DNA of 64,000 bases from Labrys sp. KNU-23. Lineage in GTDB: Bacteria; Pseudomonadota; Alphaproteobacteria; Rhizobiales; Labraceae. The notes under the pieces are model-generated. The model was not told the DNA's origin and ran no database searches. It worked only from the letters and a program-made list of their open reading frames with translations. Positions 25,063 through 34,086 of this stretch are shown piece after piece. The DNA lies in assembly GCF_008330945.1 (NCBI RefSeq), contig NZ_CP043489.1, forward strand, positions 3,979,501 to 4,043,500, given 5' to 3'. The translations under genes were made by a program, and so were the position numbers. Each line of letters begins with the position of its first letter. The stretch's first letter is position 1.

Positions 25063-26421
25063 ATGATTGAACCAATTTCTTCTTCTTTCTATCTCTCGAT
25101 TTTTGATAGTTCTCTAGAGTTATTTAAAGGGAATGAAATATCTGCCGATATAACGGCATCCGAGCGCGCTGATCTCATCTCGAACATCTTGGAGAATAGG
25201 GAGCCGTTGGCGGGTTTATTGCCTGAGGAAACGGCCACTCTTCTCCACCTCGTGCGTCAAAGACCGGATCAGGCACTTCGCACGATGGTTGTCGACGCGG
25301 CCCGCATGCAGCGCCAGAGAACCTTCGGCCAGAGCGTGGCGACGATGGTGCCGATCGAGGTGACCTCCTTTTGCGCCAGCACCTGCCGTTTCTGCGGTTG
25401 GCGCGCCGACAACAAGGAGATGGTGCGCCTTTCCATCACCGAAACTGCCATCCGCGAGCAGGCGCGCATCCTGGCGCGCAAGGGTTTCTCGCATTTCGAG
25501 ATCGCCGGCGGTGACGACCTGACCCTGTTGCAGCAGCACCTCAAGGGGCTGGTGCGCGGCCTCAAGGAAGAAACGTCGGCGGTCAACCCCGAGGCGCGCG
25601 TCTCGGTCTGCCTGGTGCCGATGCATGAGCAGCATTATCGCGACCTCCGGGAGGAGGGGCTCGATTGCGTGCTGACCTGGCAGGAGACCTATGACCGCGA
25701 GCTCTATGGCTATCACATCCCGAGCGGGCCGAAAGCCTGGGGCGTCGACGAGCAATTGCGCCTGCAGAAGAAGACCGACGAGCCCGTCGGCTTCCTGCAC
25801 CGGCTGCGCTCCCAGGAACTGGCCATCCGAGCCGGCCTGCAGGCCGGCCTCGGCGCCATGATCGGCCTGTCCAAGGTCACCGAGGCCGATATCCTTTCCG
25901 TCGTCCTGCATGGCCGCCGGCTGATCGAGCATTACGGCGATGCGGTCGAGCCCTTGATCATCGGCATGCCGGCCTGGAACCCGATCCTGACCCAGGCGAG
26001 CGACAACCGCCCCGCCAGCGAGTTCGACTTCGACACGCAGGGCAATTTCGAGCTGATCGCCGCCATCTATCTTTTGGCTTTTCCCGACCGCATGGCCTGG
26101 GTCTTCGCCAATGGACGGGTGCCGCCGGATATCCAGACCGATTGCGTGGAGACGGCCTGCTGCTTCACCTCGACCCTGGTCCAGATCTCGCCGGGCGCCT
26201 ATCTCGATTTCGGCAAAGCGGAACTGGGCACCATGTTCGAGCGGGTGCGCGGCGTCGCCGAGGCGACACCGACCTTCGAGGAGGTAATGTCGGGCGAGCA
26301 GTTCATGCATTATTTCGCCAGCCATGAGGAGTTCGTCGCCGGTTTCGAGGCACGCAACCTGCATGTCGTCTCCGACCGCAGCTATTTGCGGCGGGCCGAT
26401 TGGGCCGTTGCCGCGGAATGA
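25063..26421 (+). CDS. Radical SAM protein, ThiH/BioB-like, unknown substrate
   Basis: 452-aa radical SAM enzyme. The [4Fe-4S] motif is C104-AST-C108-RF-C111 in TSFCASTCRFCGWRADNKEM, the CxxxCxxC form, in the context seen in ThiH, HydG and BioB. A C-terminal BATS-like part follows (PLIIGMPAWNPILTQ, DTQGNFELIAAIYLLAFPDR). The ATG at 25063 has GGAGGG 6 nt upstream. The first codons are strikingly AT-rich (17 G/C in positions 25081-25140). The next gene starts 3 nt after the stop, so the two work together. Not ThiH proper: no thiamine genes are nearby and the substrate is unknown. Confidence 0.85.
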   Translation: MIEPISSSFYLSIFDSSLELFKGNEISADITASERADLISNILENREPLAGLLPEETATLLHLVRQRPDQALRTMVVDAARMQRQRTFGQSVATMVPIEVTSFCASTCRFCGWRADNKEMVRLSITETAIREQARILARKGFSHFEIAGGDDLTLLQQHLKGLVRGLKEETSAVNPEARVSVCLVPMHEQHYRDLREEGLDCVLTWQETYDRELYGYHIPSGPKAWGVDEQLRLQKKTDEPVGFLHRLRSQELAIRAGLQAGLGAMIGLSKVTEADILSVVLHGRRLIEHYGDAVEPLIIGMPAWNPILTQASDNRPASEFDFDTQGNFELIAAIYLLAFPDRMAWVFANGRVPPDIQTDCVETACCFTSTLVQISPGAYLDFGKAELGTMFERVRGVAEATPTFEEVMSGEQFMHYFASHEEFVAGFEARNLHVVSDRSYLRRADWAVAAE

Positions 26422-26424
26422 GCC

Positions 26425-27279
26425 ATGCTGTGGCGGCAGCGCAAGGCCGATCGGCTAGATCTCGGCAAGCGGGGCCCGATCGACGAGCGGGCTCTGTGGA
26501 GCGAACTGCGGCCCGTGCGCTGGCTCGCCGAGGCCGAGCGCCCTGAAACGCCGGTCCTGGAGATCGTCTCCGTCTGCAAGGCGGAGGTGCCGGGACTGGT
26601 GCGCGATCACGGCCATGCCTTCATCCGGCTGGTCGACGAGGAGGGCGGCATTCGCCCCATCGGCTTCTTTCCGGATGAGAGCACCGGCATCGAGCCGGAT
26701 GATTTCCCCGGCCTGCGCATGCCGGGCATGCTGCTGCTGCCGGACAAATATGACCGTATCGCCTGGAACCCGCTGATCACCCGCATCGCCTTGTCGCGGC
26801 CGGCCTTTGACGGCATCTGCACCCGTATCGAGCAATTGCAGCGCGGCAAGGGTGAGGGTGAACTCGGCTTCGACCTGCTCGATCAGAGTTGCGTGGGCTT
26901 CGTGGTCCGTATCGCAAGCCTGGCCCGCATCCAGGTCGAAGCGGAAGTGCGGCTGACCGATTTCGCCGACGGGGCGGGGGCGGCGGCCGGCCCGACCTGG
27001 CGCCGGCATCTCGGCCGTCTCCTGCCGAGGTCGCTCTACCGCCTCCTGTTCAATCTGGCGCTTTCCAGCCATGGCGGCTTCTGCACCGTGTCCCGGCAAT
27101 GGGACAAATCAGGCGACGAGCCTGTGCTGCGGATGATCAGGGGCATCCAGCCGGTATTCACGCGCTGGCGCGACCTGTGGTCCCGCCACGTGCCGTTCTA
27201 CCATGTGCGTGCCCTCAGGGAGTGGCAGCGCAGGGTCGAACGCGAGGGCCTCGAGCCCTATCGCCTCGCCGAGGCCTGA
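26425..27279 (+). CDS. Uncharacterised partner of the radical SAM protein, possible permuted papain-like fold
   Basis: 284-aa protein with no recognised family. It has an H64 in VRDHGHAFIRLVDEEGG followed by RPIGFFPDES and PGLRMPGMLLLPDKYD, and later C156 in FDLLDQSCVGFVVRIASLA. A histidine strand first and a DxxC-type helix about 90 residues later is the order of circularly permuted NlpC/P60-like (papain-like) proteins, so a thiol amidase or acyltransferase is possible; this is pattern reading only. A basic, hydrophobic C-terminal part (RLLPRSLYRLLFNLALSS) may touch membrane. Starts 3 nt after the radical SAM stop; its 3' end overlaps the convergent membrane gene by 22 nt. Confidence 0.7.
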   Translation: MLWRQRKADRLDLGKRGPIDERALWSELRPVRWLAEAERPETPVLEIVSVCKAEVPGLVRDHGHAFIRLVDEEGGIRPIGFFPDESTGIEPDDFPGLRMPGMLLLPDKYDRIAWNPLITRIALSRPAFDGICTRIEQLQRGKGEGELGFDLLDQSCVGFVVRIASLARIQVEAEVRLTDFADGAGAAAGPTWRRHLGRLLPRSLYRLLFNLALSSHGGFCTVSRQWDKSGDEPVLRMIRGIQPVFTRWRDLWSRHVPFYHVRALREWQRRVEREGLEPYRLAEA

Positions 27280-27929
27280 TCGCCGGATCTGAGGAAGCGC
27301 AGGGCAAGGCCGGCCCACCAGAGCGGGCCGACGATGACGCCGCCAAGGCCAGCGGCGACGTCGACGATCAGCATCTGCTGGTTGGCGCGTGCAATGAAGG
27401 CGACGATATAGAGCAGCCCGCCAGCCATGCCGAGCAGGGCGAGCGCCTTGGGGAGGGTACCGAACCGCCAGCCTAGCGCGCCGAACAGCAGCAGGCTCAG
27501 TCCGCTCAGGAAGAAGATCAGCCAGCCCTGCGGGTCGAGGACGAGGGAGAAGGAGGTGATCGACTGCCGCACCGCCTCCGAACCTGCCGCGAAGGCCTGG
27601 GCACGTTGGGCCTCGCCACCGAGGAGGCGGACATAGCTGACGGCGGTGACGCCGAAGCCGAGCTGGCCGAGCGAGGCGGCGAGCCGGGCGAGGCCGCTCG
27701 TGGGGCCGATCAGGCGCTGTACTTCGCCCATGGCGCAGAAAGCGGTGAGGCCGGCCAAAGCGAAGGCCATCAGGAAAGCCTGGCGCCCGAGCGGCGCGCT
27801 CGCCAGCGCGTTCCAATAGTCCAGCGTGCCGGTCTTGAACTGCGAGGTTGGGTCGAGAAAGAAGGTAGCGCCGGTCGTCGCATAGCTGAGGGCACAGATG
27901 AGGCACACGATGCCGGCGGTTCTATTCAT
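27258..27929 (-). CDS. Multi-pass membrane protein of unknown function
   Basis: 223-aa protein with about six hydrophobic segments (AGIVCLICALSYATTGATFF, QAFLMAFALAGLTAFCAM, WLIFFLSGLSLLLFGALGW, ALALLGMAGGLLYIVAFIA, GLGGVIVGPLWWAGLALRFL). The pattern and MNRTAGIV start resemble DUF4386-like proteins. An ATG at 27959 (MAVETVRGAP) is equally in frame, lies 6 nt past the monooxygenase stop and cannot be ruled out. Probably co-transcribed with the FAD monooxygenase. Confidence 0.7.
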   Translation of the reverse strand: MNRTAGIVCLICALSYATTGATFFLDPTSQFKTGTLDYWNALASAPLGRQAFLMAFALAGLTAFCAMGEVQRLIGPTSGLARLAASLGQLGFGVTAVSYVRLLGGEAQRAQAFAAGSEAVRQSITSFSLVLDPQGWLIFFLSGLSLLLFGALGWRFGTLPKALALLGMAGGLLYIVAFIARANQQMLIVDVAAGLGGVIVGPLWWAGLALRFLRSGDQASARR

Positions 27930-27965
27930 CGGAGCGCCCCGTACGGTTTCCACTGCCATCGGCCA

Positions 27966-29105
27966 TCAGGTTTCGAACAGTTTGAGGATGGCGCCTTGCG
28001 GCATCAGCCGCATGATGGTGTTGCGCAGCGTGGCCGTTACCGGCGTCTGCCATTGCCGCATCTTGCCGATCTTGCGCGAGCGCGCCACCAGGGGCGTGGT
28101 GCGCGCCAGCCCGATGGCCTGATAGGTCTCCAAAGCCTTGGCACGGTTGGGCTCCGCCTTCAGGCATTGCGCCAGAGCGAGGGCATCCTCGATGGCCTGG
28201 CAGGCGCCCTGGCCGAGATCGGGCGTCATCGGATGGGCAGCATCGCCGAGTAGAGCGAGGGCGCCGTCGGTCCAGCGGGCGAGCGGCAGGGTGTCATAGA
28301 CGCCGGTGCGCACCAGGTCCTCCGGATCGGTCGCGCCGATCACGGCATGGGCGAGGGGTGGCCAGTCGGCGAAATGCGCAAGTGCCTCGGCCTTGTGGGC
28401 GGGATGGATGGCAGGCTTGTCATGTACGGCGCTGTTGAGCGTGCCATACCAGTAGACATAGTCGTCACGGATCCAGAACACGCCGAAGCGGCTGCCGCGG
28501 CCGAAGAACTCGCGGTAGCGGCCTTTCGGAAAGCTGCCGGGCGGCAGCTTGGCGACGCCGCGCCAGGTCATCCAACCGACATAGCGCAAGGGCGAGGCGC
28601 CGATCATGGCATCGCGCAGGAAGGAGCGCACGCCGTCGGCCGCCACCACCAGGGCCGTGCTGCGCGTGGTGCCGTCGTCGAAGGTCAGGCTGGCGCCCTC
28701 CGCCTCGCGCCGATAGCCGGTGCAGCGGCTACCGGTATGGATCCTGGCCGGATCAAGCGGCCGCAGCAACTCGGCATAGAGGTCGACCCGGCGCAGGCAG
28801 AGTAGAGGCAGGCCGCTGCGCTCGCGCACCGGCGTGAGCGGGATGGTTTTCAGCGGCCTTTGCCGCCAGTCATAGATCTCGCCCAGCTCCAACGGGTCGG
28901 CCAGGGTCTGGACGCCGTGGTCGAGGCCGAGCCGGCCGAGCGCCCTGAGGGCATTGGGCCAGAGCGTGAGGCCGGTGCCGCCGAGTCCGATGCGCGGCGA
29001 GCGCTCGTAGATCTCCCAGCTCATGCCCGCCTGCGTCAGGGCATTGGCCACGGCCAGTCCGCCTATGCCCCCGCCGATGATGATGACTTCGGGAAATCCC
29101 GACAT
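27966..29105 (-). CDS. FAD-dependent monooxygenase
   Basis: 379-aa group A flavoprotein hydroxylase. N-terminal FAD GxGxxG (VIIIGGGIGGLAVANALTQA), the middle DG motif (LVVAADGVRSFLRDAMIG) and the C-terminal FAD motif ALALLGDAAHPMTPDLGQGA are all present and intact. Such enzymes hydroxylate aromatic or polyketide-like substrates with NAD(P)H and O2; the substrate is not evident. Followed at 6 to 36 nt by the membrane-protein gene. Confidence 0.9.
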   Translation of the reverse strand: MSGFPEVIIIGGGIGGLAVANALTQAGMSWEIYERSPRIGLGGTGLTLWPNALRALGRLGLDHGVQTLADPLELGEIYDWRQRPLKTIPLTPVRERSGLPLLCLRRVDLYAELLRPLDPARIHTGSRCTGYRREAEGASLTFDDGTTRSTALVVAADGVRSFLRDAMIGASPLRYVGWMTWRGVAKLPPGSFPKGRYREFFGRGSRFGVFWIRDDYVYWYGTLNSAVHDKPAIHPAHKAEALAHFADWPPLAHAVIGATDPEDLVRTGVYDTLPLARWTDGALALLGDAAHPMTPDLGQGACQAIEDALALAQCLKAEPNRAKALETYQAIGLARTTPLVARSRKIGKMRQWQTPVTATLRNTIMRLMPQGAILKLFET

Positions 29106-29236
29106 GTTTGTATGATCCGTTCGAACCGGGTGTCCGCAGGCCTGAACGAGGTTGATTGTCGTATGGGTGCGGGCGGCTGTAAAACGGAAAAAGGGGCGGC
29201 GATGAACTCTCGGCAGGATGACGGCGGAGCCGTCCG

Positions 29237-29860
29237 GTGAGTGTCGAAGCCTTCGTCAAGCTGTTCCTGCTTGTCTTCCCGCTGATGTTCAGCCCCGGGC
29301 CCACCAATTTCCTCTGCGCGGCCTCGGGCAGCCGCCATGGTGTGGTGCGCTCGGTGCCGATGATCCTCGGCATGGACCTGATGGTGTTCCTGCCCGCCTT
29401 GGTGGTGGGCCTGGGTGTGACCGGCTTCCTGGTCAACTATCCCGGCCTGCTCACCATGGTGCAGCTCGTCGGGGCGCTGGTGGTGCTCTATATCGCTTTC
29501 GAAATGGCGCGGGGAGCTTCGCCGGACGCTCCGACGGCGAGCGGGGCGCAGCCGATGGGGTTTTGGGGCGGCATGCTGGTGCAGGGCCTGAACGTGAAGG
29601 GGCTGACGCTCCTGCTCATCATCTACGCCCAGTTCCAGTTGGCCGATAAGGGCCTGGTCGCCAACGCCCTGATCATCGCCATCGCCCTCACCGTGCTCAG
29701 CCTGGTCTCGCATTTCGTCTGGACGCTCGGTGCGATGTGGCTGGCCCGGCGCTTCTCCTCGCCACAGGCCATGCGGATCCAGGGCTTCGTCTATGCTTTC
29801 ATGCTGGCGCTGGTCGCCGTCTGGATGATGGCATCTGCCCTGACGGGGGCCGGGTCATAG
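29237..29860 (+). CDS. LysE family translocator
   Basis: 207-aa exporter with about six membrane segments and the LysE/RhtB N-terminal signature LVFPLMFSPGPTNFLCAASG followed by GMDLMVFLPALVVGLGVTG. It probably exports amino acids or small metabolites. The GTG start at 29237 (MSVEAFVKLF) is the first in-frame start giving an intact first helix. Divergent from the FAD monooxygenase gene. Confidence 0.88.
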   Translation: MSVEAFVKLFLLVFPLMFSPGPTNFLCAASGSRHGVVRSVPMILGMDLMVFLPALVVGLGVTGFLVNYPGLLTMVQLVGALVVLYIAFEMARGASPDAPTASGAQPMGFWGGMLVQGLNVKGLTLLLIIYAQFQLADKGLVANALIIAIALTVLSLVSHFVWTLGAMWLARRFSSPQAMRIQGFVYAFMLALVAVWMMASALTGAGS

Positions 29861-29887
29861 GGCGGTTGCTTGCTTCTTTTGCAGGGG

Positions 29888-30072
29888 GCGCTGCCCCTCA
29901 CCGCTATCCTCTCCCCGTAAGAACGGGGCGAGGGGGCGCAAGCGTCGCGACTAACCCTCAGATCTTTCATCTCGCGCGACGGCAGGGCGAGATGGGATGC
30001 TTGCGCTATGAAATGCGCGGCCAAAGTCCCCTCGCCCCGCCCGCGGGGAGAGGGGGCGGGTGAGGGGCACCG
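29888..30072. repeat. GC-rich palindromic repeat (family A, copy 2)
   Basis: Same block order as 1324-1474: CTGCCCCTCACCG...CTCCCCGTAAGAACGGGGCGAGG on the left and CCCCTCGCCCCG...GGGTGAGGGGCACCG on the right, with the short shared core ATGAAATGCGC inside. Fills most of the gap between the LysE gene and the glucoamylase gene. Confidence 0.75.
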
Positions 30073-30120
30073 CGACCTTAGCCGAGAAGTCGCAGAAACA
30101 GCCGTGGAGAACGCACTTTC

Positions 30121-32514
30121 TCATCCCACCGTGACCCGATAATCCGCCTCCAGCCAGGGACCGCCGATCGGGGCGAGGCGGAAGCGGATCTCGCTGCCGG
30201 CGGACAGGGCCGAGGTCGGCAGGTCGAGGACGTGGAGGGACAGGCCCGCGTCATGCGTTCGGCCTTCATCGTGGCTCGCCCATCCGTCAAAGCTCCAGCG
30301 AAGGGCGGAGAGGTCGGTGAGCTCGATGCGCAGGATCTGGCCAGGGGCGATGGCGTGGCGCTGGTGGTTGAGCCGCCAGAAACGGCGGTTGCTGACGATC
30401 TTGCGGGTCAGATAGCGCTCGACCGTCTGGGGCGGGGTGTCGAACACAGCCCCGTCGCGCAGCGAGCGAAGCAGCTTGATATGCTCGCCATGGGCCCAGA
30501 CCAGCGGCATGGCACTGCCGGTCGGCTTGCCGAGAAAGAGTTCGTGTTCCGGCCGGTCGGCGCTGTCCCAGATCTGCTCGGGCAACTGGCCGCCAGGGCC
30601 TGCCGATGCTTCGAGCGCGGCCAGCAGGCGCCGGGCCTCTTCGGGCCTGCCGGCGGCGAGCTCGTAATGCGCCCTTTCACCGGTCAGGAGCGGCCAGAGC
30701 CGGCCAACGCCGGTGCCGTCGAAAGCGGAGCCGTCCTCGTGCTCGCCATAGCCGTCATTGTTGTAGCGATACCAGCAGGGGCCGCTGGGCAGGTCTCTTT
30801 TCAGGAGATGGTCGATCGCCTTCACGGTCGCCACCATGCGCGGGTCGTCAGCGGCCCTGAGGCCAAAGCGCACCAGGGCGAGAGCATCGGGACTGAGCAG
30901 CATCTTGGCGCTGAGCACGGCTTCCTGGGCGGAGCGGTTCTTGATGGCGACGGTGCCGCCAAGCCCCGGCCCATCCTCGCTGTCGCCGGGGCCGATGCGG
31001 ACATAATAGCCGGGAATGCCGAGCGTGCTCGCCAGGTCGGTATCGGTGGCGAAGGTCCAGGCATCGATCTCGGCATGCCATTCATCCGCCGTCTCGCGCA
31101 GCAGCGCGGCGGCATCCGGGCGATCCGCCGCGTCCATGGCGTCGGCAGCGGCGAGCAGGGCGGCGATTTCGACGGCAAGCGTGAAGGGCGAATAGCCCGC
31201 ATCCTCTTCCCAGCGGTCTTCGTCGGTGACGGGGCCGTTGCGGAGCACAAAGCTCGCGGCGCGCTCCACCATCGGCAGGAAGCGACGGGCCTCCGCCGCA
31301 TCCAGGCTGCCGGCACGCACCAGCATGTCGAAGAGCAGGATCGGGAAGGCGGTCTCGTCCATCTGAATGCCGTCCCAATAGGGATGGCCGTCGATCCAGT
31401 TGTTCTGGGCCCAATGGCCGTCGCCTTCCTGAATGGCGGCAAGATAGTCGAGGATGCCGCGCGCGTCGGCGGGGCTGCCGGCTGCCAGGAAGCCGCCGGC
31501 CGTCTCGACCAGGTCGCGCGGCCAGACCAGATGATAGCCGCCAAGATCGTTGTCGCCCTTGTTGTAGCCCCAGGGCGTCGACAGGCTGGCGATGGCGCCG
31601 CCCGTGAAGGCGCCGGTGCGATGGGCGGCGAGCACGGCGGTGCTGGTGCGGTAGCTGGTGCCCCGGGCGGGGCTGACATGGTCGAGATCCTCGAGCCCGG
31701 CTTGCCAGCCCTGCCAGATCGCGCGCACGCGCCGGCGCGCTGGCTCGAGCCCCTGCTGCAGGCTGGCGATGGCGTTGAGGGCCGCTTCCTCCGGTCGCAG
31801 GCCGAGGCCGAGGGTGAGCAGCACGCGGCCCTGGCTGCCGCGAAGGTCGAGCGTGCCGCTCAGCGCGACATTGCCGTCTTCGGCGCGAAGCCAGTCGGAA
31901 TTCACGCCTTCGCCGCGTTTAAGGGTCTGCCAGCCGTCGGAAAAACCGACATAGCCGGCCGAACGGGCCTGCCAGGGCACTGAGGCGGCGAGGGCGAGCG
32001 AATAGCCATAGCTGCCGCTGGCCATCAGCAGGCCGTGCCCCTTGTAGTCGTCGACCCAGGCGGTGTTGCGGCTGCCCTGGTTGACCAGATGCGGCGACAG
32101 CAGCACGTGCAGGGCGTAATCCTCGGCCTCGCCCTTCAGGGCTTCGAAGCGGATGTCCTGCAGCAGGCTGTCGCGGAAGGGGTCGGCCAGGATGGTCTTG
32201 CGGATGCGGTAGCGCCCGTCCTGCGCCGTGTTGACGAGTTCGAAGACGGGGGTGCCGTCGCTCTCCATGCGGATATCGCCGTCGGCGTCGCGCTTTTCTT
32301 CGGAAAAATAGTCCGCGGCCGTGACGAGGAGGCCGCAATCCCTGATGCAGGCAAGGTCGATGCGCGGATAATAGATCTCGTTGAGGATACCGTGGCTGAG
32401 GGCGAACCAGACCCGGCTCGACGCGGAACCAGCGGTGCCGATGCCGCTCTTGGCCGCCGAGGTCCAACGCGGCTCGACGCCCGGGGCTCCGGGAGGTGGG
32501 GCAGTCTCGCTCAT
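30121..32514 (-). CDS. Glucoamylase / glycoside hydrolase family 15 protein
   Basis: 797-aa alpha-glucan exo-hydrolase releasing glucose. N-terminal beta-sandwich (SRVWFALSHGILNEIYYPRI), then an (alpha/alpha)6 barrel with YHLVWPRDLVETAGGF (WPRD 331-334), the acid catalyst E387 in DGIQMDETAFPILL and the base E646 in GQLPEQIWDSADRP, both present. A C-terminal beta domain ends in YRVTVG. No signal peptide is seen, so it likely acts on intracellular glycogen or imported maltodextrin. Start overlaps the upstream glucokinase stop (ATGA); the longer open frame to 32670 is not used. Confidence 0.93.
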   Translation of the reverse strand: MSETAPPPGAPGVEPRWTSAAKSGIGTAGSASSRVWFALSHGILNEIYYPRIDLACIRDCGLLVTAADYFSEEKRDADGDIRMESDGTPVFELVNTAQDGRYRIRKTILADPFRDSLLQDIRFEALKGEAEDYALHVLLSPHLVNQGSRNTAWVDDYKGHGLLMASGSYGYSLALAASVPWQARSAGYVGFSDGWQTLKRGEGVNSDWLRAEDGNVALSGTLDLRGSQGRVLLTLGLGLRPEEAALNAIASLQQGLEPARRRVRAIWQGWQAGLEDLDHVSPARGTSYRTSTAVLAAHRTGAFTGGAIASLSTPWGYNKGDNDLGGYHLVWPRDLVETAGGFLAAGSPADARGILDYLAAIQEGDGHWAQNNWIDGHPYWDGIQMDETAFPILLFDMLVRAGSLDAAEARRFLPMVERAASFVLRNGPVTDEDRWEEDAGYSPFTLAVEIAALLAAADAMDAADRPDAAALLRETADEWHAEIDAWTFATDTDLASTLGIPGYYVRIGPGDSEDGPGLGGTVAIKNRSAQEAVLSAKMLLSPDALALVRFGLRAADDPRMVATVKAIDHLLKRDLPSGPCWYRYNNDGYGEHEDGSAFDGTGVGRLWPLLTGERAHYELAAGRPEEARRLLAALEASAGPGGQLPEQIWDSADRPEHELFLGKPTGSAMPLVWAHGEHIKLLRSLRDGAVFDTPPQTVERYLTRKIVSNRRFWRLNHQRHAIAPGQILRIELTDLSALRWSFDGWASHDEGRTHDAGLSLHVLDLPTSALSAGSEIRFRLAPIGGPWLEADYRVTVG

Positions 32515-33365
32515 GCCTTGGTCTTCTTGCCGACGGGGGTGGCCTTGCCGGCTATCTTGGCTTTGCCGGGGGGCTTGGCCGTGGTGGGCGTCTTGGCCTT
32601 GGGCGATATCCTGGTCCTGGAAGACGGTTCGGGCGCTTCCTCGGATTCGTGGAAATTCTTCAGGCGCCACAGGGCAGCGCCACCGTCGAGGCCGGCATCA
32701 TTGGAGCCGAGCGTGACATTGGCCGGCAGCGCGAGCTTCACATGCTTGGTGTTGCCGCCGCCGAGATAGAGATGGTCATAGTGGAACAGCACGAAGAGCA
32801 CGTCGATGACATGCTTCAACCGCTTGTTCCAGCGCTTGTTGCCGATCTTCTCCCGTGCCGCCTCGCCGATATAGTCGTCATAGGTCTTGGAGCGGGTAAT
32901 CGGATGGTGGGCCAGCTCCATATGCGGCATCAGCTCGCCGTCGCGGAACACGGCAGTGCCGGCGCCTGTACCCAGGGTCAAGGCAAGCTCGATGCCCTTG
33001 CCTTTGATCAGGCCGAGGCCCTGGACCTCCGCATCGTTGATCAGCCGTATCGGCTTGTTGCCGAGCCGGGCCGAAAGCTTCTGCCCGAGCGGGAAACCAT
33101 CCCAGCCCTCGGGAGAGAGATGCGGCGCGGTGAGGATGCGGCCATGCCGCACCAAGCCCGGAAAGCCCACGGAGATCCGGCCATAGGCCGGAAGGGGGGT
33201 GACCAGCTCCGCCAGGGTTTCGACCAACAGATCGGGTGGGCAGGGATGGGGGGTGGCAACACGTACCCGTTCTCCCTGCATCTGGCCGCCCGGATTGATG
33301 ATCGCCGCCTTGAGGCCGGTGCCTCCAATGTCGATGGCGAGGATGTCGGATGTCTCCTTGGCCAC
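32511..33365 (-). CDS. ppgK: ROK-family glucokinase (polyphosphate glucokinase-like) with basic tail
   Basis: 284-aa sugar kinase: phosphate loop LAIDIGGTGLKAAIINPGG, catalytic INDAEVQGLGL (D111) and adenosine motif LTLGTGAGTAVF, arranged as in PpgK-type glucokinases. Residues 241-284 form a Lys/Ala/Pro/Thr-rich, histone-H1-like tail (SPKAKTPTTAKPPGKAKIAG) not part of the kinase fold. Such a cationic tail could bind polyphosphate or nucleic acid; that is inference. Coupled to the glucoamylase by an ATGA overlap: glucose released by one is phosphorylated by the other. Confidence 0.88.
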   Translation of the reverse strand: MAKETSDILAIDIGGTGLKAAIINPGGQMQGERVRVATPHPCPPDLLVETLAELVTPLPAYGRISVGFPGLVRHGRILTAPHLSPEGWDGFPLGQKLSARLGNKPIRLINDAEVQGLGLIKGKGIELALTLGTGAGTAVFRDGELMPHMELAHHPITRSKTYDDYIGEAAREKIGNKRWNKRLKHVIDVLFVLFHYDHLYLGGGNTKHVKLALPANVTLGSNDAGLDGGAALWRLKNFHESEEAPEPSSRTRISPKAKTPTTAKPPGKAKIAGKATPVGKKTKA

Positions 33366-33700
33366 GGGCAGGCTCCCTGATTGACGGCGACCCCAGCCCT
33401 ACCGGGCTTTCGTCGATGGAAAGGCGCAATTGTGGCTGGCTTGTGTTGCCGGCTTTATTTTGGTGGTGATCCTATCAGCTCGGTTACCCCTGCGGCAATT
33501 CGGAGGCGGAATCTGCCTTGGATCGGGCCGGGGGCATTCGATTGAGGCAGAATGTTGCCCCATTGCTAAGCGCTGTGCACAAAATCCATGCAAGCGCCGC
33601 ATACCGGGCATACGCGCCGGTCTGTGCGATTTTTTACCGTGCGGTGCAAAAGAGGAGTATATGCACTGCAACAAATCAATCTCTTTGGAAAGCAACTCTC
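33366..33700. other. Divergent intergenic region, no gene seen
   Basis: 335 nt between the glucokinase and the DUF1127 gene. It should hold both promoters; a TATAT box-like element near 33655-33660 could serve the DUF1127 gene. Short open frames here lack coding character. Confidence 0.4.
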
Positions 33701-33865
33701 ATGGTTCTCTTCGGTTTCGTTTCTTCGATCGCTTCTCGTTTTTCGGCCTATCGCAATTATCGCCGCACTCTCCAGGCTCTCTCGGCTCTTGATGACCGTG
33801 AGCTTGCTGATCTCGGCATCTTCCGCGGCCGTATCGAGGAAATCGCTCGCGGCGCCGCTCGCTAA
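33701..33865 (+). CDS. DUF1127 small protein
   Basis: 54-aa Arg-rich protein whose second half, YRNYRRTLQALSALDDRELA-DLGIFRGRIEEIARG, is the DUF1127 (YjiS-like) domain. Such proteins are abundant in Rhizobiales; some bind RNA and affect phosphate or stress responses. The ATG at 33701 (MVLFGFVSSIASRF) has GGAAAG upstream; overlapping longer frames are artefacts. A strong terminator follows at 33896. Confidence 0.9.
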   Translation: MVLFGFVSSIASRFSAYRNYRRTLQALSALDDRELADLGIFRGRIEEIARGAAR

Positions 33866-33895
33866 TCAAGCTTGGCGTCCGTTACGGAATGCAAA

Positions 33896-33927
33896 GCCGC
33901 CGGGTTGGTTCCCGGCGGCTTTTTCTT
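33896..33927 (+). terminator. Intrinsic terminator of the DUF1127 gene
   Basis: GCCGCCGGG-TTGGTT-CCCGGCGGC, 9-bp perfect stem followed by TTTTTCTTT. Confidence 0.93.
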
Positions 33928-34086
33928 TGATCTTTGCTTGAGCCGCTTCCCTGGAAAGATGCAGGGAGGGCTATGCTGCACCCGCGAAGAGCGGGAGTGA
34001 TTACACCAGGGGCCAGGCAGCAAGCATCCGCTGGCCATCCCCGCACAGCGCATAGCTCGCACTGTGTGCAAATCTCCCTGGCAGCC

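Noticed and set aside
33661..33792. Frame MHCNKSISLESNSHG overlapping the DUF1127 gene
   Set aside because: Out of frame with the recognisable DUF1127 protein and of unlikely composition.
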